Assembly: GCA_014898415.1 (NCBI GenBank)
Contig: RCTD01000014.1
Coordinates: forward strand, 372,001 to 436,000
Direction of reading: 5' to 3'
From: Stromatinia cepivora
Lineage: Eukaryota > Ascomycota > Leotiomycetes > Helotiales > Sclerotiniaceae
DNA length: 64,000 nt
The translations under genes and the position numbers were made by a program. The notes under the pieces were generated by a model, which had not been told where the DNA came from, ran no database searches, and was given only the letters and a program-made list of their open reading frames with translations. Positions 1-12,482 of this stretch are shown here, one piece after another. Numbering within the stretch: position 1 is the stretch's first letter; each line of letters opens with the position of its first letter.

Positions 1-853
1 ACCGCCTACTATTCGTGATGAAGTTGTAATAAACGATTTATTGCAGGATTAATGTTTTCTGATAGTATTATATAGGATTTCTTTTTTCGGGTATATTCTG
101 TATATATCAGATCGGATTCTTTTGGAAAAAAGTATTTTTCGTTTATTATCTCTTCTTTAAACAAAGATTTCGCATTATTATAATAAGCAATACGTTTAAT
201 ACAGCGAAGGTATATTGAATATATGAATTGCAAAGGCATATAAATCAAATGTATTGTCAATTCAAGAAAGAACTGAAATATAATAAGGAAAATAACAAAA
301 GTTTTAAGATATAATATTATAATTATAATACAGAAGTACGAAGTTTCGAAGATAGAATTCCGATAGATTTATATAGTTTTTAAAGAATAGGTTATATATA
401 TTTTTGTTATTGTTATTATTGTTGTTTATCTCTTTATTTGTTATACAAAAATCATCATATATTATAGCTGCTTTATCGATCGATGGCTTCTTGTAATTAC
501 AAATAGATCAACAATTCATCGGTTTTTCAAAAACAAAGCTCCGAAGAGAAGGTTCTGTTATAATTGTTGAAAGGATATTGTTAATAAAGTTAAGAATTTC
601 TATAAAGAAGCGGTTTCATTATTAAAAGCAAATATACAATCGATGATTTATTATCGATTGATTAGAAAACTTTATAAAATCTTTGTATTTATTAAATTCT
701 AATATATGATCGATAGTTTGTTATTGTTCCGATATTGCTGTTTATTGGACTTAAAGGAAAGAGGTTCTTCTAGTTAGAAAAGGATAATGAAAAGTTTTAC
801 AACTGTTTTAGGACTAATTGATTCTTTACCATTTGTGACTCTGACATATATCT
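1..853. repeat. RIP-decayed dispersed repeat, copy 1 of the 9208-10059 repeat
   Basis: This A+T-rich stretch aligns along its whole length with 9208-10059. In the first 60 bases almost every difference is a transition: where the downstream copy has C or G, this copy has T or A. That is the mark of repeat-induced point mutation. A short open frame on the minus strand (9-260) matches one at 9216-9467. The downstream, less decayed version keeps a few Cys, but I do not recognise the product and treat both as remnants of a transposon gene. The last 300 bases (about 545-850) recur a third time at about 2615-2895. The left boundary lies outside the window. Confidence 0.75.
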
Positions 854-2034
854 AGTAATGACTTTAATAGTTTTAATAGAGTGTTTTTAGTTGGGATGGA
901 TTGTAGTCTGAGTGTGGATATGGATGAGGATGAGGATATGAATTTTGGATTGGTTGATATATTGATATTTAAGAGATGGTGGGTTGGGTTGGATTTATTT
1001 GAAGTGTTGAGTTAATGAGTTGATTTCGAATATCTAGAGATGGAATTTTCGATATTTATCGTTTTGGGGATATCTATATTGTTTTAGATGTATATATTAT
1101 TTCAATCATTCATGATTTTTAATTATTTATAATATCTCTATTTCATTTATTTAGTTATGAAGATACTCGGGATTATAAGGGAATATATCGATAATTATAT
1201 TTTAATTTTTTAATCTTTCAACCCCTACCTCTATCTTTATCTTTCCTTCTTTCATTCATTCCTTAAAAATAAAACAAAGTATTTAAAACTTCTCTTTTTT
1301 TCTTTTCGATCCAAATCGTTCCTAAGATATAACATAATTTGGAATGAATGAAGGTTTTTTGAGGAGATTTTGAATAATGAATTAGAGATCAAATTAGATG
1401 AAATTAGATAAGATGAGATGAGATGAGATGAGATGAGTTGAGTTGAGGAGGTGTTGAATATTGAATTAGGAAATGAGATGAGATGAGATGTGATATGAAA
1501 TCTAACAAGGCGTGGATGGATTTGAAGATGGATTTGGGGAGAGGGTTGAGGGTGAGAGAGAGGTTGGGGGGGGGGGGTTTAAGCAAAAAGGGAAGAGGTG
1601 AATTGGAAGCACAGGCTGCGCAACGGGTACCCGCGGGGCGGATAATGGCTTTGGTGGATAATCCATGGATAATCCACCTACTTATAGATTGATGAATTAT
1701 CTACAGATAATCTACGGAGGTTGATGGGGGAAGTATTGTAAGACACGTCAAAAAATGATTGTGCTTTCTCTATAAATAGAGGCTTTGATTAATAAAATCA
1801 TTACACTGATTGAAAATTTATATAATAAAAACCCAAACGAATAAAATATTATAAATTTTTAATTTTCTAATAGAAATCATTCAAAATCATCAAAATTATT
1901 AATATTTTACTTAGAAATCTATTTTCGGATTGTTCTGAATTTATTGGATGAGATTATACAAACTTTAAAAGCTTTAGAATCATAAGATTATTGGGATTTC
2001 ATCAAAATCATTAAAATTCGATCAAAATCTTCAA
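854..2034. other. Gene-free spacer with GATGA microsatellite and a short element
   Basis: No coding frame is supportable here. The stretch holds a (GATGA)n tract around 1415-1490, with a degenerate second run ending in GTGATATGAAATC, and a poly-G run near 1567-1577. Positions 1605-1725 hold a short more G+C-rich element described separately. The A+T content rises sharply after about 1790. Confidence 0.6.
1605..1725 (-). repeat. Short dispersed element related, inverted, to 13545-13930
   Basis: The segment begins AGGCTGCGCAACGGGTACCC and ends CTACGGAGGTT. Its reverse complement matches the ends of 13545-13930, which begins AACCTCCGTATAGATTGAT and ends near TGTGCAGCCT. Both contain repeated GATAATCTAC/GATAATCCAC-like words. 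The segment may be a small non-autonomous DNA element. I see no clean terminal inverted repeat or target duplication, so the class is unresolved. Confidence 0.45.
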
Positions 2035-2895
2035 TGTGACACAACGGCCGAATAACTTGAGCATCTCTTAGAATTAAAAGCTACAGATCGAAGATAGAAC
2101 TATATGATTATATATATATAGGCCAAAAACTCACTTAGTTTATTCGGGGAATACTGTGTTCCGATTAGGGTTCGAATCGATTATATTGTATATATATATA
2201 ATATTATCTTTCCTTATATAAAAGCTTATTTCGAAAATTTTAAATGAATGATATAAAAAAACCTGAAAATAATTACAATTACAAATCATTAATTTTATTT
2301 ATCAATTCGGTCAAATATATAAATTCAATAGTGTTCGTTGCTTTTTCTATTCGATTAGAAAAAGTATATCCATCGATCATATTTTTCAAATATATTAAAG
2401 TCTTCAATTCCTTTTTTATTTTTTCTTTATTTTATTTTGAATTTATATTATTATTATTATTATTATTCAAAGTAGTTAATGTAAGACGATTAATTGAGTC
2501 AAATGAATCATATATATTATTATATAGATCCAAATAACAAGTATGAATTTAATAATATAAAAATCTATATTATATATATTTGTTCTTTTTGCGAAAACAA
2601 ATTCACTTTGTTACGGTTGTTGGAAGGATATTGCTAGTAAAGTTAGAAATCTCTATAAGGAAATGGCTTCATTGTTAAAGGCCAGTGTATAATTGATGGT
2701 CTACTATTGATTGATTAGAAAACTCTGTAAAATCTCTGTATTTATTAAATTCTAATATATAATCGGCAATTTGTTATTGTTCTAATATTACTCTTTATTG
2801 GATTTAAAAGAAAAAGGTTTTTTTAGTTAGAAAAGGATAATGAAAAGTTTTATAATTGTTTTAGGATTAATTGATTCTTTGTTATTTATAATTCT
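2035..2895. repeat. LTR-like segment plus leader, related to 10989-11555 and 9770-10050
   Basis: It begins TGTGACACAACGGCCGAATA, matching TGTAACACAACGGCCGAATA at 10989. The two copies stay alignable to about 2610 and 11555. A 5'-TG start and a position upstream of gag-like sequence fit the 5' LTR of the gypsy element, but I could not fix a 3' CA end. The remaining part, about 2615-2895, matches 9770-10050 and 545-850. Open frames in it (for example 2244-2537) are low complexity and probably not genes. Confidence 0.55.
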
Positions 2896-3179
2896 GACAA
2901 TTCTTTTCATTTTTTCTTTAGGAGTAATTTATCAATTAATCATTATTAGTATCCTTTCGAATAATTATAATAGGAACAAGAAGCACTTTAGGTTTATCGA
3001 CCAATTCAAATACCTTGCAAATTCGAAGGGAAAATATATCGAAGACCCAAAGCGGTAATAAAGATAAGGTATCAGTACTAAATCGTCAATCTATTATACA
3101 ATTTGAAGTAGAATTAATACAAAGATTCGAAAACATATAAAAAAAGTTCGAAATCTTCAGATCAGAAAATCAATAATAG

Positions 3180-4111
3180 ATCAAAGAAACCTTTATCTGT
3201 TTTATACAAAAAAGGGCAATTAGTTTGTTGATAGCGGTTATCAATGATAGGGAGGCGGTATTCAATTCTTCAAAGAAGATCCCCGAAATTTCAAAAACTC
3301 CTATTTTACAAGGGTTCCATTATTATAAAAGCAAAAGATTTCTTCTTTCAAGTTGAATTTATATTTCGGAATAATAACGGATACTACTTTTTGACAAATC
3401 AAAAAAAAATAGATCATATTATTCAATACTTCCAAAAACAATCTTTTGCGATCTGGTGTCGATACAAAAGCGGGACGATGAACTTTAATATGATATGGGA
3501 AGAGTTCAAGGAATATATGTATAATATGATATTAGATAAAGGCAATTGCCAGCGTTTGGCTATATAATAAATAATCTATGCCAAACAATAATCTATATAA
3601 AATATAAACAGCTTTGTAGTATACCTTGATAATTTAGAAGAGAAGATCGAATTGGAGGTGGATAATATTCGAAAAGAATATTTTTTAGCAAATCTATTCC
3701 CTTATATTGCAAAAAGAATTTCGGAATCATTTCAATAATCAGAAAATAGGAACGAATTGATTAAACAAGTATATTATCTAGAGAATATAAATAAAATGTA
3801 CTGCACTATGAATCCCTTCAATATGTTTTATGGCCGAAAACAGGGTAATCCTTTTATACAATTCAATCATCTTTTCAATCTTCTTCAAAACAGACAATCT
3901 CAGAAGCAGAATAATTCATTGTCGATTAGTAGTATACAATTATGGCTTTAATGTTTCAAATCTTTTTTTATGGAAAAAAAAGATAAAGGAATTTCAAAAG
4001 AAGATTACTAAAAACAAAAACTATGGTATTACCGCTATCAATAATTGGGTTATTATTCGAAAGGATATATTAATCTATATATTTGTTGATAATATAAAAG
4101 CAACTATTTAA
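3180..4111 (+). pseudogene. gag-like remnant of the gypsy element
   Basis: The open stretch 3244-3567 (107 codons) carries a pattern typical of retrotransposon gag capsids: a run with [10 protein letters not shown] and QKQSFAIW followed by WEEFKEYM. In fungal chromoviruses this region precedes the protease and forms the particle shell. Further fragments continue to about 4111 in other frames and are interrupted by stops. No CCHC zinc knuckle could be picked out. It is a pseudogene; assignment rests on these motifs and on position upstream of the protease. Confidence 0.6.
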
Positions 4112-4229
4112 TTTATAATTGCTCTGTATATTTTTTGCAAAATAACAATCAAGGAAACATTACAATCCAGTAATAATTTTAATTATTTTAATGATTCTGA
4201 GTCTTTAACAAAAGGGATGCATTATCCTA

Positions 4230-4570
4230 ACTATCGAAGCAAACTTTAAGGTCGATAATACTTCGATAAAGATATGCTGTCTTATCGATTCCGGAATGCA
4301 AATTAATATTATTCAATAAAACAAATATATCAAATGGGATTGGGCCCTTGATTCTGGTAAAGGCTTTTCATTAGTATCAATTAATAATATTAGTATACTT
4401 TTTTATAGTAACCATTGGTTCGCTATCGAAATAACAGATGAATATAAAGAAAAAAGGATATATATTCATCAATTCACTATTATCATTCTAAACCTACCAA
4501 AGATCGATGCTATCTTAAAGCTACCTTGGCTTCAAATGGTAAACCCTGATATCGATTGGTAATCGACTTT
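4230..4570 (+). pseudogene. Retroviral-type aspartic protease remnant
   Basis: Around 4278-4310 the frame reads CLIDSGMQINII, the active-site signature (D-S/T-G) of retrotransposon aspartic proteases. It is followed by a stop and then by sequence containing LNLPKIDAILKLPWL, which fits the conserved flap-to-C-terminal region (usually ILG-PWL). At least two in-frame stops interrupt it. In an intact element this enzyme would process the Gag-Pol polyprotein. Confidence 0.7.
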
Positions 4571-4879
4571 GTTTCGTTTTAGGCCTATATTATAAAATCT
4601 CGAAATAATAATGGCCAAGGAATTATATAAAGAGATAAAGGCTGGGATCAAAATTTATATATTATTATTTGAAATCTAATCAATTATAAGAGTATCGCCA
4701 AACTCCAAGAACATCCTTACATTATCATTCTTACAAATACCTTCTGAATATAAAGAATATAAGGAAACCTTCTCAAAAGATGAAAGTAGTATACTATTCG
4801 ATTATTATTTAATAGAATATCATATTGATCTCGAATCTGGATCAATTTCCTCTTAAGGATCAATATATGCTTTTTCGGA

Positions 4880-5720
4880 AGAGGAATTAACGATTCTACA
4901 AGAATATCTTGAAGAATACCAAAAGAAAGATTGGATTCGTTGCTTGATTAGTTTTGCTGGAATCCTGATTATATTTATTTCAAAGAAAGGAGATGGTTAT
5001 TGATTATACATTGATTATTATAGCCTCAATAGGATTACAAAAAAGGATTGTACCCTTTTATCCTTAATTAGTAAATCGTTGGATTGTTTAAGGTAAGGGG
5101 TTTTCTTTATAAAACTCGATCTCAAAAATATATATCATCGAATATATATATAGAAAGGCGATGAATGGAAGACGGTGTTCTGTATTCGCTATAGATAATT
5201 CGAATATCTAATTATACTTTTCAGCCTGATCAATGCCCTTATTATTTTTTAGATATATATCAATTAAGTATTCGTTAATCTTGTAGATAGTATTTGTATT
5301 ATATACCTTGATAATATTTTTATTTATTTCAAAAATAGGGAAATCTATATTGTTGATATCTATAAGATCTTTGCTAGATTGTTTAAATACAAATTTTATA
5401 CCAAATTAAAGAAATATATATTCTATATATACAAAATGGAATTCCTAGGTTTTATTATATCAGAGAAGAGCATCATTATGGAATCAAATAGAATTCAAAT
5501 CATCATTGAATGATCTATACCGATATCCCTCCGCGAAGTTCAAGTCTTCTTAGATTTTGTGAACTTTTATCGACGATTTATCGCGGTTTATTCGCAAATC
5601 ATCTATGGTTTAATAAATCTATTACAAGGTATTAAAAAGGGAAAGGCTATATTAGAATTCAAATGGATAAAAGAGATTCAAAATGCCTTTAATAATTTAA
5701 AAGAAATCTTTATTATAATA
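4880..5720 (+). pseudogene. Reverse transcriptase remnant
   Basis: Fragments corresponding to the gypsy RT palm and fingers are visible between about 4900 and 5640. They include DEWKTVFCIRY (about 5161-5195, family consensus EWKTAFRTRYG), then a stretch ending in LINA in place of the usual GLTNAP. A connection segment at 5520-5700 contains SFLDFVNFYRRFIAVYS. The YxDD catalytic block is expected near 5285-5315 but is obscured by stops. The region is crossed by many stop codons and is non-functional. Confidence 0.7.
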
Positions 5721-6290
5721 CTGATACTCTAATATTTTGATTTAACGTTCCGAATCCTAATCGAAACTAACATTTCTAGATTTGTATTAGAATATATACT
5801 CTTTCAATTATTCCCTAATAATACAAACAATTTTATTGCTTCTCGATAGTATCCTATTGCTTTCTATTTGCGGAAGCTTAACCCAACAGAACAAAAGTAT
5901 TTTATTCATAATCAAGAACTTTTAGCTATCTATATAGCTTTTGTTTAATAATGGTATTATATTGCGAGTAGTCGATATGTTATCGTAGTCAAAACGAACC
6001 ACAATAGTCTCCAATATTTCATGGAGAAAAAAGAACTCAATAGTAGGCAAACGCAATGGGCTGAAGTTTTAGCCGCCTACGATTTCACAATCATGTATAG
6101 ATCGGGCAAATTAAACCCTGCCGACAATCCGTTAAAACAACTAGATTATACGGAAAATATGAATGGTATCAATGAAATATTACCTACATTACAAAATAAA
6201 TTGAAAAGTACTGTGATAATAGCCGTAATTTTCTTTTTCTCGAAAGTAGAGACGGAACCCTTACGGAATACTATAGATCTCTTCCAATAG
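5720..6290 (+). pseudogene. RNase H remnant of the gypsy pol
   Basis: The 3' part is the best preserved piece of the whole element. From 6021 an open frame reads QTQWAEVLAAYDFTIMYRSG followed by a KLNPADNPL stretch, the hallmark end of gypsy RNase H (consensus RQARWAEFLSRFDF-I-YRPGK-N--AD-LSR). Upstream, around 5860-6020, pieces matching the ARKL.PAEQNY and HNQELLAI blocks are visible in the same region. Low-complexity sequence follows to 6290. Confidence 0.8.
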
Positions 6291-6539
6291 AAGGGGTATA
6301 GCTTGCCTTTACATGATTCTGAAGGATCGCTGGTAGGAATTGATTATAAACAATCGATACTATATCGGATAGCTAGTATATTAGCTAACGACGAAACAGC
6401 ATTTGAATCAATATCAGAATTAATAAGAAATACTTTATTGCAACTTCAAAAGAATAACGATTTTATAAAGAACAAGGAGTATCTGAAGCATTGATATAAT
6501 TCAACTGGAGATACTGCATTTTGGAAAATCGATACCAAT

Positions 6540-7400
6540 AGTTTGCTTATTTATAATGAACACGCCTTTATACCGTCAGATAGAGCTATAAAGGCCGAAA
6601 TCTTGGAGGCCCATTACGATGACCCTATAGAAGGTTATTAGGGTATCAAGAAAACCTGGGAGATACTGAAAAACAAGTATTTCTGGTTCAATATAATGAA
6701 AGATGTAAAAAGGTATATACGAATATATGCTATCTGCCAATGGACAATTGTAAAGCATCATCAGTTTTATAACAAATTACAAACCCTATTATTCCCTTTT
6801 AATCCTTAGAAAAAAATAACAATGGATTTTATTATAAATCTATTTTCTTCAAAAATAGATAAATATATATATAATGCCATCTTTATTATTATCAACAAAT
6901 ATATAAAGCTCACCCGATATATTCCAATTAATAAAATGATAACCTCACCCGAATTAGTAGAGATTCTGTTTCAATATATTTTTAAGGATTTTGATACATT
7001 GAAAAGAATAATTTCAGATTGAGGATTACAATTCACAAATAAATTTTGGGGGAGCTTGCTTTTCTATTTAAGAATACATCGCAAATTATCGATAGTATTT
7101 CATTTACAAATTGATGACTAAATGGAACAACAAAACCAGAATCTAATCTATTATATTATATGTTATACCAATTGGAGATAAAACAATTGGATATCGCTAT
7201 TACCCCTAATAGAATTCACATACAATATGATATAGCATAATGCAATTGACGAAACACTCTTTAAAGTAATATATGAATATCTACCTACATTTAGTTATAT
7301 CGGCGAGGACGCCGATACCGAAGGGAAGGCGCCTACTGTACGAGAACGTATCGAATCGTTAAACCAGGAAAAAGTAAAACTGGCAGAAATTTGAAATAAC
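6540..7400 (+). pseudogene. Integrase remnant (zinc-binding and DDE core)
   Basis: The N-terminal zinc-binding part shows an EAHYDDP block, then KTWEILKNKYFWF and a CAICQ CxxC pair (about 6600-6740). The catalytic core follows with TMDFI (first Asp, about 6822), ISD (second Asp, about 7010-7020, followed by a stop) and MEQQNQ (Glu, about 7122-7140). The three acidic residues keep roughly the right spacing, but stops lie between them. In an intact element this would integrate the cDNA. Confidence 0.75.
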
Positions 7401-7599
7401 TCAACAAAAAAGAGATCGAAGAATAACAAAAAAGATTTACCCTGACAATTCTATATCGATGATAAAGTTATACTCAATATTAAGAATATCAAATAGCTAC
7501 AATCCAAAAAGAAATTCTCCGATCGTTTTATAGGCCCCTTTATTATCATCAATATCAAGAATAATGGACAAGTATACAAATTAGTATTTCCAATATCAT

Positions 7600-7840
7600 A
7601 CAAAATACATAATATCTTTCATGTTTCATTATTCGAACTATGGTTTGAACGCGAAGGTACCGCTGACCCCCCGTCTCCTGAAGAAATTGAAGGATACATA
7701 GAATATGAAATCGAAAAAATACTAGTTTATAGAAGGAAAGGACAAGGAATGCAATATCTAGTACAATGGAAAGGCTATCAATCAATAAAAGATATATAAA
7801 AAGCTTTACGAAATTTAATATATATTAAAAAGCATTTAAA
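7600..7840 (+). pseudogene. C-terminal integrase chromodomain remnant
   Basis: Downstream of an integrase C-terminal block (IHNIFHVSLFELWF, about 7600-7640) the frame reads EYEIEKILVYRRK followed by MQYLVQWKGYQS. These match the chromodomain consensus YEVEKIL-SR--G--YLVKWKGY. A stop replaces the following tryptophan-containing block. Chromodomains define the chromovirus clade of Ty3/gypsy and are thought to direct integration to heterochromatin. Confidence 0.8.
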
Positions 7841-7870
7841 GAACTACAAAAAAGAAAATACATTGTTATT

Positions 7871-9207
7871 ATAACAATGACGAAAAACAAAGAAGTGATA
7901 TTATCAAAGTATATTACAAAGACAAAGGGGATTTGTATTTATATTAGAAAATTAGGATATTTATATTTAAAAACCCTTATGCAATCGATCTACCCTAATA
8001 AACTATTACAAATACATCACTTTCATTTCGCCGCCAAATGTTTATACTTCCTTTATTCTCTTATCTTTACCTTTAACAACCCATTTTCATTTATATTATC
8101 CGAATTCTCATTAGTATCCGATTTTACTGATTGATAGAACATTCACCGAATATATTTTTCAATAATAGGATCCTGATAAGAAATTTATAGAACTATTACA
8201 AAAATGAATATAAAGGGAGATTTAATTACACTTCATAATCGAGATCCGAAAAATCTATCAGCATTTAATCATCAATCAATTAAATTCAAATCATTATATT
8301 CGTTATATCGATCTAAAAGCTTTTTCGTTAATTGATCATATTCATTTAGAACAATACTTATATTATTATTACTAGAATCCTCCAAAAGATTGAGACCCTC
8401 AATTTGAACTATTGATTTCTCTACTACAAGCACTATTGATTTCATTGGAGCTACCAACGATTCTCGACGGACGATCGATGATATTATATTGATCTTAGGA
8501 ATTGGATTTAGTTTATCAGAATTTATCGGAAATAAGAACAATATATTAACCACTAAAGTCTTTTCCTTTTTAAGCTTTTTAAAGCTCAATAATTTAACGT
8601 TTAATTATTATAGATCTTTATTATTATTATTAAAAAGTTCAGCCGATTTTAATGCTTTTCTTTTGACAAAAGTTGATTTAAAAGCTTTCCCAATAGATTT
8701 CACTTTAGCTATTCGAAGTGTAGCGATCTATAACTTTTTCGTTATTATCCCGCCAATATTCCTGATACTTTTGGTTTTGCCTTTGATTATCTTTCAATAT
8801 ATCAATTTCGCTAACAGAATACGAATGGATTTCGATAATCGAATCAAAGGAGCCTTAAGGATCTTTTCCTTATCCTCCTTGTTAATGATATCCTCTAGCT
8901 TATCATCATTCATTAACTTATCCATCGATTATTGATATAACTATTCGATTATTAACAAGAAATACAATGAATTATACTCAATATATTAATAGAATATTAC
9001 TACAAATCCATATATATCTTTATCAACTTTATCAATTTCTTTATCTGTATATTTAGTACCAGTATAACTTCCTTTATATTATAGGATGATTATATTAAAT
9101 TATGTTTCTTCTGTTTGTAAAAAAAGATCTCTACCCTTTATATAAATTTAATTTGCCGACCCTTCAATTTCCCCAATAGTATAGCCTTTTCCGATAAGTT
9201 TACTTCG
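7871..9207. other. A+T-rich transposon-derived stretch of uncertain identity
   Basis: This lies between the chromodomain end and the second copy of the 9208 repeat. Open frames on both strands (7877-8134 and 8489-8935 plus, 8272-8589 minus) are long for such A+T-rich DNA. The minus frame is rich in Lys, Asn, Ser and Asp and looks the more protein-like, while the plus one reads as its low-complexity shadow. It may be part of an oppositely oriented element. I recognise no domain. Confidence 0.4.
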
Positions 9208-10059
9208 GCCGTCTGTTATTCGCGATGAAGCTGCAATAAGCGGTTTATCGCGGGATTAATATCTTTTGATGGCGCTACATAAAATTTCTTCTTTCGGGCA
9301 TATTCCGTACACACCAAATCGGATCCTTTTGGAAAAAAGTATTCCTCATTTATTATTTCTTCTTCAAGCAAAGATTTCGTATTATTATAATAAACAATAC
9401 ATTTAATACAACGAAAATATATTGAATATATGAATTGCAAAGGCATACGAACCGAATACATTGCCAATTCAGGAAAAGACTAAGATATAACAAAGAAAAT
9501 AACAAAAAGTTTTAAAATATAATACTGCAATTGTAATACTGAAATACAAAATTTCGAAAATGGAATTCCAATAGGTTTATATAGCCTTCAAAAAGCAGAC
9601 TACATATATTTTTGTTATTATTATTATTATTATTTATCTCTTTATTTATAATACAAAAAGCATCCTATACTACAGCCGTTTTATCGATCGACGGTTCCCC
9701 GCAATTACAAACAGATCAACAATTCACCAGCTTTTTGAAAGCGAAGCTTCAAAAAAAAGGTTTTATTACAGTTATTGAAAGAATATTATTAGTAAAGTTA
9801 GAAATCTCTATAAGGAAACAATTTCATTATTAAAAACCAGTATACAATCGATGATCTGCTATCGATTGATTAGAAAACTTTGTAAAATCTCTGTATTCAT
9901 TAAACTTTAATATATAATCGGCGATTTGTTATCGTTTTGATATCACTTTTTATTGGATTTAAAAGAAAAAGGTTTTTTTAGTTAAAAAAGGATAATGAAA
10001 AGTTTTATAGTTGTTTTAGGACTAATTGATTCTTTGCCATCTGTGACTCTGATATACTT
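9208..10059. repeat. Dispersed repeat, less decayed copy of 1-853
   Basis: It aligns with 1-853 from GTCTGTTATTCGCGATGAAG onward. It keeps more C and G, so it is either younger or less RIP-mutated. The minus-strand open frame 9216-9467 parallels the one at 9-260. Its 3' third (about 9770-10050) also matches 2615-2895 and 545-850, so that sub-segment exists three times in the window. Confidence 0.75.
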
Positions 10060-10985
10060 TTATGAAATGAATTCAAGAGCTTTTAATCGTTGAAACCGAG
10101 GGGATACTTTTGATGATAGTATTAGGGTAAGATCGGAATCGAATATATTTAAGGTATAATTGATATCAGATATATCTATTGAATCAGGACGATTCTGAGA
10201 ATGAGAATTAAAGCATTACAATATATGAAAAGTGAAGTTAGTAATTCTATTAGGAATAAAACTATTGATCAAATAAATAGTTAATTATTGTATAATTTAT
10301 ATGAATTCAGGATAGGAATAGAATAAACTGAATGACTGAGCAAGTCGATTATGTAAAATTGAATTGAGTTTATTGCAGAAGGTCGATATTTTATTTGAAT
10401 TGGGTTAATTTTGATTATAAGCTTTGTATAAGATTCTTTCGAATTTTGTAATATAGATATATAACAAATCAATACTTTATTTCAAAGTATAAAAATAATC
10501 TTCAGCTTTTTGAACTTTGTTAAGGTTATTATAAACTTTAAAGAATTGATTAAGAATTGTATTATAATTAAGAGAAGTAATTTGATCAATAAACGAAAAT
10601 TATAACAATATTATAATTTAAATTTGAGATTTAAGGTTAAGGTAAATGTAATAAAATTGAGCAATAAAATTGTCGATTATAATATTATCTATTTGAAACT
10701 TAATTTTAATTGAAGGAAATTAAATATCGGACTTTTATACATTTCCATTGAACTTTTCTGGATTGGGAAGATAAGATTTTGAAATAAAGTTTAATCGAAT
10801 TAGGAATAGAAAGTATAGAAAAGCAATCTCTTTATATTATTATATTATTTCGGCTTGTAATTCATTGATTACGAAATTCATTGATTCTATTATTAAGAAA
10901 TAAAATAAAATCGAAGAAAACATTATTCAAATATGAATACCTTTAAAAAATTATAAAAAATCCTTTCAAAAAGGGTTTTAACAAA
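10060..10985. repeat. About 925-bp direct repeat, copy 1
   Basis: From TTTATGAAATGAATTC to AAAAAGGGTTTTAA this segment aligns with 11557-12480 and has the same length to within a few bases. Differences are again mostly transitions. The two copies flank the LTR-like block 10989-11555. No coding potential is evident. Confidence 0.75.
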
Positions 10986-10988
10986 AGG

Positions 10989-11555
10989 TGTAACACAACG
11001 GCCGAATAACTTGAGTATTTTTTAGAATTAAAAGCTATAGATCGAAAGATAGAACTATATGATTATATATATACAGGCCAAGAGTTCATTTAGTCTATTC
11101 GGGGAATGCTGTATTTCGATTAGGGCTCGAATTGATTATATTGTATGTATATGTAATACTATTCTTTTTTATATAAAAATTCGTTTCGAACGTTTTAAAT
11201 GAATAATATAAAAGAATCCGAAAACAATTACAACTACGAATCATTAATTTTATTTATCAATTCGATTAAATGTATAAATTCAGTAGCATCTGTTGTTTTC
11301 TTTATTCGATCAGAAAAAGTATATCTATCAATTACGTTTTCCAAATGTATTAAAACTTTCAATTCCTTTTCTATTTTTTCTTTATCCCATTTTGAATCTG
11401 TATTATTATTGTTATCGTTCAAAGTAGTTAGTGTAGAACGATTAATTGGATCAAATGAATTATATGTTTCATTATATAGATCCAAATAGCAAATACGAAT
11501 CCAATGGTATGAGGATCTATATCATATGTATTTGTTCTTTTTGCAAAAACGAGTT
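10989..11555. repeat. LTR-like block matching 2035-2610
   Basis: It starts TGTAACACAACGGCCGAATA and carries the conserved module described for 12483-13420 (AATTAAAAGCTATAGATCG, then a GGGGAATGCTG hairpin and GGGCTCGAATTGATTA). It contains low-complexity open frames on both strands (11199-11489 plus, 11234-11485 minus) matching 2244-2537. The pairing with 2035 is the best evidence for an LTR pair around the gypsy body, although the intervening 3' sequence is mosaic. Confidence 0.55.
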
Positions 11556-11556
11556 C

Positions 11557-12480
11557 GTTTTTATGAAATGAATTCGGAAACTCTTAATTGTTGAAGTTGA
11601 GGGAATGCCTTTGGTAATGGCATTAGGGTGAAATCGGAATCGAGTATATCTAAGGTATAATTGATATCAGATATATCTATTAGATCGGAATAATTTTGAG
11701 AATGAGAATTAAAGTATTATAATATATAGGAAATAGAATTAATAATTTTATTAAAAATAAAATCATTAATTGAACGAGTAATTAGTTATTATATAATTTG
11801 TATAAATTCAGAATAGGAATGGGATAACCTGAGTTGTTGAGCAAATTGATTATATAAAGTTGAATTGAATTCATTGTAGAAGATCAATATCTTATTCGAA
11901 TCGGACCAATTTTGATTACGAGTTTTGTATAAAATTCTTTCGAATTTTGTAATATAGATATATAACGAATCAATACTTTATTTTAGAATATAAAGATAAT
12001 CTTTAGTTTTTTGAATTTTGTTAGAGTTATTGTAAATCTTAAAGAATTGATCAAGGATTGTATTATAATTAAAAGGAGTAATTTGATCGATAGATGAAAA
12101 TTATGGTAATATTATAATTTAAATTTGAAATTCAAAGTTAAGATAAATGTAATAAAATTGAATAATGGAATTGTTGATTGTAGTATTATCTATTTGAAGT
12201 TTAATTTTGATTGAAGGAAATCAAGTATTAAACTTTTGTATGTTTCTATTGAACTTTTCTGAATCAGGAAGGTAAAGTTTAGGAATAAAATTTGATCGAA
12301 TTAGGAATAAAAAGTATAGGAAAGTAATCTTTTCATATTGTTATATTATTTCAGCTTATAATTCATCGATTATAGAATTGATTGATTTCATTGTTAAGAA
12401 ATGAAGTAAAATCGAAGGAAACGCTATTCAAATGTGAATATTTTTAAAAGATTATAAAGGATTCTTTCAAAAAGGGTTTT
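11557..12480. repeat. About 925-bp direct repeat, copy 2
   Basis: This is the second copy of 10060-10985. It is colinear throughout, from TTTATGAAATGAATTCGGAA to AAAAAGGGTTTTAATAAAG, with mainly A/G and C/T differences. It is followed directly by the 313-bp tandem array. Confidence 0.75.
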
Positions 12481-12482
12481 AA

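Larger units (their letters stand above)
3061..7870 (+). mobile_element. Decayed Ty3/gypsy chromovirus-type retrotransposon body
   Basis: Read in three forward frames, the stretch shows the domain order expected of a chromodomain Ty3/gypsy element: gag-like, aspartic protease, reverse transcriptase, RNase H, zinc-binding integrase with DDE core, then a chromodomain. In-frame stops and frameshifts interrupt every domain, and A+T content is extreme, consistent with RIP. Domain remnants are listed separately. The element is on the plus strand. Flanking LTR-like sequence starts at 2035 and recurs at 10989, but the 3' side is a mosaic of other repeats, so the element's exact ends are uncertain. 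It cannot be autonomous. Confidence 0.85.

Noticed and set aside
2160..2185. tRNA B-box-like GGGTTCGAATCGATTA as a tRNA gene
   Set aside because: No acceptor stem or full cloverleaf could be formed; the word belongs to the repeated LTR-like module.
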